A stretch of DNA of 9,318 nucleotides, taken from contig DATAAM010000235.1 in assembly GCA_036260075.1 (NCBI GenBank), positions 1-9,318 of the forward strand, read 5' to 3'. This document shows positions 1 through 6,159 of the stretch, piece after piece (position 1 is the stretch's first letter; the number at the start of each line of letters is the position of its first letter). The position numbers were made by a program, and so were the translations under genes. Origin of the DNA: DATAAM01 sp036260075. GTDB lineage: Bacteria > Actinomycetota > Acidimicrobiia > Acidimicrobiales > JAHWLA01. Below the pieces are notes generated by a model, which made no database searches, was not told where the DNA came from, and saw nothing but the letters and a program-made list of their open reading frames with translations.

Positions 1-25
1 GGGGGCGGGGGGCGGCGGGGGGGGG
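1..25. other. G-tract low-complexity sequence at window edge
   Basis: All 25 bases are G or C, with G runs of 5, 6, 2 and 9 separated by single C residues. It sits directly after the stop codon of the minus-strand DUF255 gene, so that gene's transcript would carry an almost pure C trailer. A C-rich, G-poor trailer could act as a Rho loading site, and the plus strand could form a G-quadruplex. It could equally be a sequencing or assembly artefact at a contig end. The sequence is certain; any function is speculation. Confidence 0.5.
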
Positions 26-1969
26 TCAGCCCAGTTGGCGGAGGAGGGTGTCGACGTCGGGGGCGGGGGCCTGGCACGCGTAGTCGCGGCACACGTAGGC
101 GAACCCGGGGGAGCGGCCCTCCCACAGCGGCGACGGATACGGCTCGCCCCACGCCAGCACGGCGTTGGGCAGGTAGCGGGCCTGTACCGCCTCGCCTAGG
201 TCGGGGCGGTCGCCCACCACGGCGATCTCGGTGGCGCCGCTCACCGCCACGTCGACGGCGGCGAGCGCGTGCGTGAACCCGAGCGGGTGCCGCTGCAGCA
301 TGTCGCCCAACAGCTCGAGCACGTCGCGGGCGGCGTCGCCCCAGCGGGCCTCGCCCGTCAACGCCGACAGCCGCAGCAGCGCCACGGCCGCCACCGAGTT
401 GGCCGCGGGCGTGGCCCCGTCGAAGAGGTCCTTCTGCCGGACGATGAGCTGCTCGGCGTCGTGGCCGGTGGTGAAGAAGCCGCCGTCCTCCGCATCCCCG
501 AACAGCGACAGCAGCCCGTCGGCCACGTCCTGCGCCCGCTCGATCCACACCGCCCGCCCCGACGCCTCGGCCAGCCGGGTGAACCCCTCGACCAGCCACG
601 CGTAGTCGACGGCGAAGGCCAGGTGCCGCGGCTCGCCCTTCCACGACCGGAACCACCGACCGTCGGCACGACGCAGCGACGACCACAGGAACTCGGCTGT
701 CTCGACCGCGGCCGCCAACCAGTCGGAGCGCCCCAGCGCGGCTGCCGCCGACGACAGCGACGCCACCAACATGGCGTTCCACTCGGTGACGACCTTGTCG
801 TCGAGCCCGGGCCGCTCCCGCGAGCACCGCGCCTCGAACAGCCGTTGCCGGGCCGCCTCCACCTCGGGCGGCCGCAGCAGGTCGCCCCGTACGGGCCGGT
901 GGAGGATGTTGCGCCCCTCGAAGTTGCCGCTCCTGGTGGCGCCGTACCACTCGGCCGCCACCGGGTCGAGGTCTTCGATGCGCCACAGGTAGAAGGCTCC
1001 CTCCTCACCCTCGGAGTCGGCGTCCTCGGCGGAGCACACGCCGCCCCCCGGCGACCGCAGGTCGCGCAGCACGTACGCAACCGTCTCCTCCACCACCTGT
1101 CGGTAGCGCGCCTCGCCGAAGGCGCGCCACGCATCCACGTACAGCCCGATCAGCAGCGCGTTGTCGTACAGCATCTTCTCGAAGTGCGGGACCATCCAGA
1201 AGGCGTCGACCGAGTAGCGGTGGAAGCCCCCGCCCAGGTGGTCGTAGATGCCGCCCGAGGCCATGGCGTCCAACGTCGTCACGATCATCTGCCGCGTCTC
1301 GTCGGCGCCGTTGCGCCGCCACGCTCGCAACAACAAGGCCACGTTCGACGGCATGGGGAACTTGGGCGCACGCCCGAACCCGCCCCACTCGGCATCGTGC
1401 GCGGCCCGCAGGCCGGCGTAGGCCGCCGACAGCACCTCGGCCGACACCGAGCCCACGCCGCGCTCCAGCGTGGTGCGCGCCCGCACCGACTCGGCCAGGT
1501 GGGAGGCCTGGTCCTCCACTTCGGCCCGCCGGTTGCGCCAGGCCTCGTGGACCGCCCGCAGCAGCTCGACGAACCCGGGCCGCCCGTGCATCGACCGGGG
1601 CGGGAAGTACGTGCCTGCGAAGAACGGCTTGCCGTCGGGCGTGAGGAACACCGTCATCGGCCATCCGCCCTGGCCGCTCACCGCCTGCACCGCCTCCATG
1701 TAGACGGCGTCCACGTCGGGCCGCTCCTCGCGGTCGACCTTCACGTTCACGAACAGCTCGTTCATCACCGCCGCGGTGGCCGGGTCCTCGAACGACTCGT
1801 GGGCCATGACGTGGCACCAGTGGCACGCCGAGTAGCCCACCGAGAGCAGGATCGGCTTGTCGTCGGCCCGGGCCCGCTCGAAGGCCTCCTCGCCCCACGG
1901 GTACCAGTCGACCGGGTTGTCCTGGTGCTGGCGGAGGTAGGGACTGGTCTCCGCCGCGAGTCGGTTCAC
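26..1969 (-). CDS. DUF255 / YyaL-type thioredoxin-domain protein
   Basis: The 647-residue product matches the DUF255 (YyaL, spermatogenesis-associated protein 20) family in length and layout. The N-terminal thioredoxin-like domain (about 1-165) opens with the family signature ETSPYLRQH at 7-15 and NPVDWYPWGEEAF at 18-30. The CHWC redox motif is at 49-52 and a GGWP cis-proline segment at 101-104. The rest resembles an alpha/alpha-barrel (six-hairpin glycosidase-like) domain, with GGFGRAPKFP at 196-205, then YDHLGGGFHRYSVD and PHFEKMLYDNALL, and a family-typical YVCRDYACQAP near the C-terminus. There is no signal peptide, so it is probably cytosolic. The substrate is unknown for the family; the redox motif suggests disulfide or thiol chemistry. 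The start is GTG at 1967-1969 because the family signature begins only six residues later. A TAGGCT box lies 7 bases upstream with no Shine-Dalgarno, so the mRNA is probably leaderless. The gene diverges from the dehydrogenase gene across 24 bases. Confidence 0.93.
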   Translation of the reverse strand: MNRLAAETSPYLRQHQDNPVDWYPWGEEAFERARADDKPILLSVGYSACHWCHVMAHESFEDPATAAVMNELFVNVKVDREERPDVDAVYMEAVQAVSGQGGWPMTVFLTPDGKPFFAGTYFPPRSMHGRPGFVELLRAVHEAWRNRRAEVEDQASHLAESVRARTTLERGVGSVSAEVLSAAYAGLRAAHDAEWGGFGRAPKFPMPSNVALLLRAWRRNGADETRQMIVTTLDAMASGGIYDHLGGGFHRYSVDAFWMVPHFEKMLYDNALLIGLYVDAWRAFGEARYRQVVEETVAYVLRDLRSPGGGVCSAEDADSEGEEGAFYLWRIEDLDPVAAEWYGATRSGNFEGRNILHRPVRGDLLRPPEVEAARQRLFEARCSRERPGLDDKVVTEWNAMLVASLSSAAAALGRSDWLAAAVETAEFLWSSLRRADGRWFRSWKGEPRHLAFAVDYAWLVEGFTRLAEASGRAVWIERAQDVADGLLSLFGDAEDGGFFTTGHDAEQLIVRQKDLFDGATPAANSVAAVALLRLSALTGEARWGDAARDVLELLGDMLQRHPLGFTHALAAVDVAVSGATEIAVVGDRPDLGEAVQARYLPNAVLAWGEPYPSPLWEGRSPGFAYVCRDYACQAPAPDVDTLLRQLG

Positions 1970-1973
1970 GGCC

Positions 1974-1989
1974 GCGAGCCTAGGCTCGC
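1974..1989. promoter_or_regulatory. Palindromic divergent leaderless promoter
   Basis: GCGAGCCTAGGCTCGC is a perfect 16-bp palindrome inside the 24-base spacer between two divergent genes. On the plus strand it gives TAGGCT (1981-1986), followed by 7 bases and the ATG at 1994. On the minus strand it gives TAGGCT (1982 to 1977), followed by 7 bases and the GTG at 1969. TANNNT about 7 bases before the first transcribed base is the usual actinobacterial -10 arrangement, so both transcripts would start at or next to their start codons. The two hexamers share the central TA pair. I see no convincing -35 on either side. The same palindrome could also bind a dimeric regulator. Confidence 0.75.
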
Positions 1990-1993
1990 CCCC

Positions 1994-2743
1994 ATGGAGC
2001 TCAGACTCGACGGCAAGGTCGCTCTCGTCACCGGGGGTTCACGGGGCATCGGACGCGCCATCGCCGCCGCGTTCGCCGAGGCTGGCGCCCGCGTGATGAT
2101 CTCATCCCGCAAGCAAGACGCCCTCGAAGCGGCGGCGGCGGAGATGAAGGGCGAGGTCGAGTGGTTCGCCGCCAACGCGGGCGACGAAGACCAGGCGGCG
2201 GCGTGCGTCGACGCCACCGTCGAGCGCCTCGGCGGGCTCGACATCCTCGTCAACAACGCGGCGACCAACCCCTACTTCGGCTCGATGGTCGACATCGAAA
2301 GGGGACAGGCCGACAAGACCACCCAGGTCAACCAGTGGGCCATCGTCATGTGGTCGCGCCTGGCCTGGTACGCGGCGATGAAGGAACGGGGCGGCTCCAT
2401 CCTCAACATCGCGTCCGTCGGCGGCCTCTCCGTCGAGCCGGGGATCGGCTACTACAACGTCACCAAGGCGGCCGTCATCCACCTCACCAAGCAGCTGGCC
2501 GCCGAGCTGGCCCCCGGCGTGCGGGTCAACGCGGTGGCCCCCGGGCTGGTGAAGACCGACTTCGCCCGCGCCTTGTGGGAGCCCGCGGGCGACGAGGTGG
2601 CCAAGCGGCTGCCGCTCAAGCGCCTCGGCGAGCCCGAGGACATCGCGGGCGCCGCCGTGTTCCTGTCGTCCGACGCCGCCTCGTGGATCACCGGCCACAC
2701 GATGGTGGTCGACGGCGGGGCGCTGGTGCGCTCGACGTTCTAG
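1994..2743 (+). CDS. SDR family oxidoreductase, DHRS4-like
   Basis: A 249-residue classical short-chain dehydrogenase/reductase, the usual length. The Rossmann cofactor motif TGGSRGIG is at 13-20 and NNAA at 87-90. The catalytic tetrad is intact: N113, S141, and Y154/K158 within YYNVTK. S38-R39-K40 after the second beta strand favours NADP(H) over NAD(H). Several segments resemble vertebrate DHRS4, a carbonyl/retinal reductase: the SSRKQ block, NAATNPYFGSM at 89-98, an APGLVKT-like substrate loop, and RLGEPED followed by a WITGHTMVVDGG tail. The likely reaction is reversible NADPH-dependent reduction of a ketone or aldehyde; the physiological substrate cannot be read. The enzyme is soluble and cytosolic. 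The ATG at 1994 puts the Rossmann strand at the normal distance from the N-terminus and sits 7 bases after a TAGGCT box with no Shine-Dalgarno. The long open frame upstream is antisense to the DUF255 gene. Its TAG stop overlaps the stop of the convergent PPOX gene within CTAG. Confidence 0.93.
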   Translation: MELRLDGKVALVTGGSRGIGRAIAAAFAEAGARVMISSRKQDALEAAAAEMKGEVEWFAANAGDEDQAAACVDATVERLGGLDILVNNAATNPYFGSMVDIERGQADKTTQVNQWAIVMWSRLAWYAAMKERGGSILNIASVGGLSVEPGIGYYNVTKAAVIHLTKQLAAELAPGVRVNAVAPGLVKTDFARALWEPAGDEVAKRLPLKRLGEPEDIAGAAVFLSSDAASWITGHTMVVDGGALVRSTF

Positions 2744-3219
2744 GACGCAGCGGCGAACGTGTACATGCGCCAAGGCTCGATCACCGCGTAGGGAGCCTGG
2801 CCGCCCCACTCCTCCCAGCCTTCGCCGTAGATCTCGAGCAGGAAGTCGCGGAGCTCGCCCGCCACCTCGACCTTGCGGGCGGTGCCGTGCACGATCACGG
2901 CCAGCTCCTCCCCGCGTGTGTGCGAGCCGCTCACCGACGGTCGCTTGTCGATGTGGCGGAAGCGGGTGGAGTCGGGCGAGGACCCGAAGTGCCACTTGCC
3001 TCGAAAGAACAGCCCGTCGACGGGCGCCACCCGAGGCTCGCCCTTCGACGTGACCGTGCCCAGGTCGAGCACGCACACGCCGGTGAGCCGCTCCGCCAAC
3101 GACTCGGCCGACAGGCGCCGGTCCTCGGTGAAGATGCCGCGCATGTGCTCGCCCATCGAGGCGTGGCTCTCGTCGAGCAGTCGTTGGAGCTGTCGCAGAT
3201 CGTCGGCCGTCTCGTGCAC
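2740..3219 (-). CDS. PPOX-type flavin/F420 split-barrel protein
   Basis: The 159-residue product resembles the pyridoxamine 5'-phosphate oxidase-like superfamily, which binds FMN, F420 or haem in a split beta barrel. Visible features are GVCVLDLGTVTSKGEPRVAP (47-66), VDGLFFRGKWHFGSSPDS (67-84), a HTRGEELAV strand, and a C-terminal YGEGWEEWG helix ending in RMYTFA. Such proteins are usually soluble homodimers; whether this one uses FMN or F420 cannot be decided here. I chose GTG at 3217-3219 because the following residues (HETADDLRQLQRLLDE) look like the family's N-terminal helix, and because a TAGCGT box lies exactly 7 bases upstream. A start at M22 is less likely. It lies 10 bases after the kinase stop, so it is the last gene of the vWA-PP2C-kinase cluster, though it may also have its own leaderless promoter. 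Its stop shares CTAG with the convergent dehydrogenase gene. Confidence 0.85.
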   Translation of the reverse strand: MHETADDLRQLQRLLDESHASMGEHMRGIFTEDRRLSAESLAERLTGVCVLDLGTVTSKGEPRVAPVDGLFFRGKWHFGSSPDSTRFRHIDKRPSVSGSHTRGEELAVIVHGTARKVEVAGELRDFLLEIYGEGWEEWGGQAPYAVIEPWRMYTFAAAS

Positions 3220-3226
3220 GACGCAG

Positions 3227-3232
3227 ACGCTA
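3227..3232 (-). promoter_or_regulatory. Candidate leaderless -10 over kinase stop codon
   Basis: Read on the minus strand, TAGCGT is followed by 7 bases and the GTG start at 3219, the same geometry as the two boxes at 1974-1989. Its first three bases are the TAG stop of the kinase gene. The PPOX start has no clear Shine-Dalgarno, which fits leaderless initiation. The TA is fixed by the stop codon, so chance is a real alternative. Confidence 0.4.
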
Positions 3233-5383
3233 CCGACCGACGAGCAGCCGCACGTACGCCGCGGGCGTGAGCTCGCCCGCCGTACCCGCCTCCCGCTCGG
3301 CCGCCGCCAGGCGGAACTGCGCCTCGGCCAGGGCCTTGCGGGCGCGCCCGAGCTCCTGGTCGAGCTGCAGCCTGCGGGCGGCCGCCTCCTGCTTGGCTTG
3401 GGCCAGCGCCGCCGCCCGTCCCTCCCGTTCGGCGTGCAGGCCGGCGCGCACGGCGTCGGCCCGACGGGCGGCCGCCGCCCTCGCCCGCGCGCCCTCGTCG
3501 GCCAGCGCCGCCCGCTTCGACGCGTAGGACTCGGCGAGCGCCGCTTCACGCTCCGGAGGCAGCCGGCCCGGGAGCTCGTCCTCGTACTGCCGCTCCACCG
3601 CGCGTCGCCACCGGAGCAGTGCCGCCGCCTGCTCGGCCCCCAGCGCCGTGCCCCGCACCTCGCGCCCGTCGCGGCGCACCAAGACGACCTCGTCGCCGGT
3701 TCGGATCTCGGCGATGTCGGCCGCCGTGCGCACATCGTCGAGCGCCAGCGCGTAGACGAGCTTGTCGGTGATCCCGCTCATGCGGGCGGACGACAACCGA
3801 TGCTCGACCAGGTGGGTGTCGAGGACCTGCACCTGCAACGCCCGCAGCGCCTCGGCGCGCTCGTGGCGCTCCGCCCTCGACAGCTCGTGCTCGCGCGTTC
3901 CGATGTCCGACAGCACGCGCCGCAGGTCGTCCTCTACCGCTTGCAGCTCCACCTGCTCGCGATGCCGGAGGTCGGCCTCGGCGGCGCGGTCGCGGTCGCC
4001 TGCCGCCGCCTCCTCGGCATCGACGGCGGCCCGCCGGCGCACCAGCTCGTCCACATGGGCCTGCTCCCGCACCAACGCCTCCCGGCGGGCGGCCAGTGCC
4101 TGCTGTTGCGGCTGGGCCGCCCGCACGGCAGGGAGCTCGCGGTACTGGCGCAGCACCAGCCAGGCGGCGGCGACCACCCCGCCGAGCGCGGCGAGCAACG
4201 ACATGCCGACCGGTAGCACGCCCGCCACGCCGAGGAACGGCATCAGCGCGAGCAGGCCCAAGGCAGCCGCCAGGCTTCGCCGGTGGCGCGCCAGCTCGGG
4301 GCCGAACGCGGTCTCGACCTCGACGCCGGGCGGCGGCCCGCTCCACGCCGTCGGCGCCTCCTCGACGACCGCGGGCTCGGGCGGTGCTGCCGACGACGCG
4401 CTGCGCAGCACCTCCAGCAGGCTCTGTCGCTCTCGCAGCGCGTCCAGCGACGCCGTGCTGTGGGCGTCGGGCAGGGCCAGGGCAGGCGGCGGCGCCACCG
4501 CGGGAGACAGTGGCGTCACCTCGCGCACGCCCCGGTGCACCTGCGCCCGCAGTGCTCGCCCCAAGGCCCGTACGCGGGCGTCCTCGGACCCCTCCAGGCA
4601 CGCGAAGGCGTCGGAGTGGTCGGGGTCGGCGAAGTCGGCGGCCCGGAAGAGCAGGCACTCGTCGCCTCCGTCGAGACGACCCCACAGCAGCGGGTCGATC
4701 GACAGGGCGGCCAGGGAGACGTACACCACCCAGCTCGGGAAGGCGTCGAGGTACGGGCCGTAGTCGTCGCGCGTCCGTTGCGGGTGGGCGTAGTTGCGGT
4801 GGCCCAGCTCGTTGCTCGGCCGTCCGTCGAGCTCCGGCACCCACATGCCGTCGTAGTCGACCAGCCGGAGGTCGCCGCCGGGGGCCACGAGGATGTTGCC
4901 GTGTTGGAGGTCGCCGTGGGCCACCTCGGCCGCCCGCAGCGACGCCGCCAACGCCGCGAACCGCGCCGCCGCGTACGACATGGCGGCCGTGTCCCACAGG
5001 TGGGCCTCGATCCACGGCACCAGCGGGGTGGCCTCCGACCACGCCATCTTCACCACCGGGTGCCATTCGTCGCCGATGTGGATGCCGCGCGGCTGGTACT
5101 CGGTGGGCACCGCCCACGGCGCCCGCAGGCGCGGCACCAAGGCCCGGTAGCGGGCGTCGAGGTCGTCGAAGGCCCGCACGAAGCAGCGCACGGCGTACAC
5201 CCGGCCCGACGCGGCGGCGACCTTGAAGACGACGGCCACGTTGCCGCTCGTCGCCTTGGGCAGCCCGATGGGCGTGAGGTCCGGCTGCCCGCCCGCCAGG
5301 TCGGGATCGACGAAGCACTCGGCGGGCACCTGCAGCGCCTCGAGGTAGTCGGCGGCCCGCGGCAGCGACGCGCCCGTGCTCAC
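3230..5383 (-). CDS. Kinase with membrane hairpin and HHH-like segment
   Basis: The 717-residue product resembles the 'protein kinase and helix-hairpin-helix DNA-binding domains' family (E. coli YegI type). The kinase domain (about 35-285) has a glycine-poor nucleotide loop KATSGNVAVVFKV (43-55), a catalytic loop HGDLQHGNIL (156-165; D158, N163) and DYDG (176-179) as the DFG equivalent, then ELGHRNYAHP (192-201). The strand-3 lysine position appears to be R66 (YAVRCF). A Pro/Ala linker follows, then two hydrophobic stretches at 371-411 that would form a membrane hairpin with both ends cytosolic. After this come a charged coiled coil (about 425-530), a helix-hairpin-helix-like segment SGITDKLVYALALDDVRTAADI-type (about 535-557), and a second coiled coil (about 585-700). 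It should phosphorylate Ser/Thr of unknown partners at the inner membrane. The GTG start overlaps the phosphatase TGA (GTGA), implying translational coupling; it is preceded by GGAGG. A much longer in-frame opening upstream is antisense/overlap artefact. Confidence 0.88.
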   Translation of the reverse strand: MSTGASLPRAADYLEALQVPAECFVDPDLAGGQPDLTPIGLPKATSGNVAVVFKVAAASGRVYAVRCFVRAFDDLDARYRALVPRLRAPWAVPTEYQPRGIHIGDEWHPVVKMAWSEATPLVPWIEAHLWDTAAMSYAAARFAALAASLRAAEVAHGDLQHGNILVAPGGDLRLVDYDGMWVPELDGRPSNELGHRNYAHPQRTRDDYGPYLDAFPSWVVYVSLAALSIDPLLWGRLDGGDECLLFRAADFADPDHSDAFACLEGSEDARVRALGRALRAQVHRGVREVTPLSPAVAPPPALALPDAHSTASLDALRERQSLLEVLRSASSAAPPEPAVVEEAPTAWSGPPPGVEVETAFGPELARHRRSLAAALGLLALMPFLGVAGVLPVGMSLLAALGGVVAAAWLVLRQYRELPAVRAAQPQQQALAARREALVREQAHVDELVRRRAAVDAEEAAAGDRDRAAEADLRHREQVELQAVEDDLRRVLSDIGTREHELSRAERHERAEALRALQVQVLDTHLVEHRLSSARMSGITDKLVYALALDDVRTAADIAEIRTGDEVVLVRRDGREVRGTALGAEQAAALLRWRRAVERQYEDELPGRLPPEREAALAESYASKRAALADEGARARAAAARRADAVRAGLHAEREGRAAALAQAKQEAAARRLQLDQELGRARKALAEAQFRLAAAEREAGTAGELTPAAYVRLLVGR

Positions 5384-6147
5384 GTGACCTCCACCCGCAT
5401 GACGGTGGCGTCGTCGTTGCGCAGCGCCCGCTCGGCCCGTCGGGCCTCGACCCACACGGGGAACGTGCCGGGCCGGGCGAAGCGGTCGAGCACGCGCCAG
5501 GGCGGTGTGCCCTCCTCGTGCGCGCGGAGGAACCACGCACCTACAGCGTCGGTGGCGAGGAAGAAGACGTCGCCCGTGCGCCAGTCGCCCCGGTCCTCGT
5601 CGACGTGGGACAGCACGCGGCCGAGGTCGTCGATGCGGCTGGGGACGAGCTTCGGCGCGCTGTCGAACTCGCTCGACGACTTGATGGGGAAGGCGGCCAG
5701 CAGCTCGTCGCCCCGCACTTGGAACAGGCACGTGTCGCCCACGGAGACGGCCTGCCACTCTCCCTGCGACGACCCGGCGCCCGTCGTGAAGGCGAGCCCC
5801 AGGAGGGTGGCGAACGCGCCCCGCTCGAGGCCCGGTTCCTCGAACCACTGCACCGGCCGCTCGCTGCGCTCGCGCTCTTCGAGGTAGGCGGCCAGCTCCA
5901 CCTCCCACGATGCGGCCGCCGTCGACAGGACCTGCGCCAGCGGGCGACGGCGGGCCTTGCACCAGGTGCGCACGAGGAGGTCGGCCCACAGCCCGCTCAG
6001 CATCGACTCGCCCGCGCCGTCCGCCATGGCGAAGCGCAGGCGACGGGCGTGGCGGGGACCGTTGGCCCGGGGGGCGAACGCGTCCTCGAACTGCTCGACC
6101 TCGCTGCCCCCGCGGGGCACCCAGCACGTGGTGACGGACGCCCGCAT
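5380..6147 (-). CDS. PP2C-type serine/threonine protein phosphatase
   Basis: A 255-residue single-domain protein with the PP2C (PPM) metal-binding layout: EDAFA (21-25), MADGAG (41-46; D43-G44 is the canonical metal site), VSVGDTCLF (134-142), GDVFFLATDAVGAWFL (192-207; D200 for metal 2) and RNDDATVM (243-250; D245/D246). It has no membrane segment or signal peptide and should act in the cytosol, removing phosphates placed by the adjacent kinase, whose gene overlaps it by 4 bases. KSSSEFDSAPKLVPS (156-170) resembles the flap region of divergent PP2C proteins found with vWA partners. The start is ATG at 6145-6147, preceded by GAGG (6159 to 6156) that overlaps the upstream vWA stop; the gap to that gene is 12 bases. 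Metal-ligand residues appear intact, so I expect an active enzyme. This is the YegK-like member of the triad. Confidence 0.86.
   Translation of the reverse strand: MRASVTTCWVPRGGSEVEQFEDAFAPRANGPRHARRLRFAMADGAGESMLSGLWADLLVRTWCKARRRPLAQVLSTAAASWEVELAAYLEERERSERPVQWFEEPGLERGAFATLLGLAFTTGAGSSQGEWQAVSVGDTCLFQVRGDELLAAFPIKSSSEFDSAPKLVPSRIDDLGRVLSHVDEDRGDWRTGDVFFLATDAVGAWFLRAHEEGTPPWRVLDRFARPGTFPVWVEARRAERALRNDDATVMRVEVT
5388..5392 (-). promoter_or_regulatory. Shine-Dalgarno GGAGG for the kinase gene
   Basis: Read on the minus strand, GGAGG lies 4 bases before the kinase GTG at 5383 and within the last codons of the phosphatase gene. With the GTGA start/stop overlap it supports the GTG start and coupled translation of phosphatase and kinase. 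The spacing is a little short. Confidence 0.65.
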
Positions 6148-6159
6148 GTCAGGCGCCTC

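Noticed and set aside
1..25. Functional G-quadruplex or terminator
   Set aside because: It is at the window edge and could be an assembly artefact; there is no flanking sequence to judge it, so I list it only as low-complexity sequence.
269..1993. Long plus-strand open frame joined in frame to the dehydrogenase gene
   Set aside because: It is opposite the well-supported DUF255 gene, has His/Arg/Pro-rich composition with no domain, and the SDR fold begins properly at the ATG at 1994.
5384..6127. N-terminal extension of the kinase frame over the phosphatase gene
   Set aside because: The extension is Arg/Gly/Pro-rich shadow sequence of the PP2C gene. The GTGA overlap with GGAGG marks the true start at 5383.
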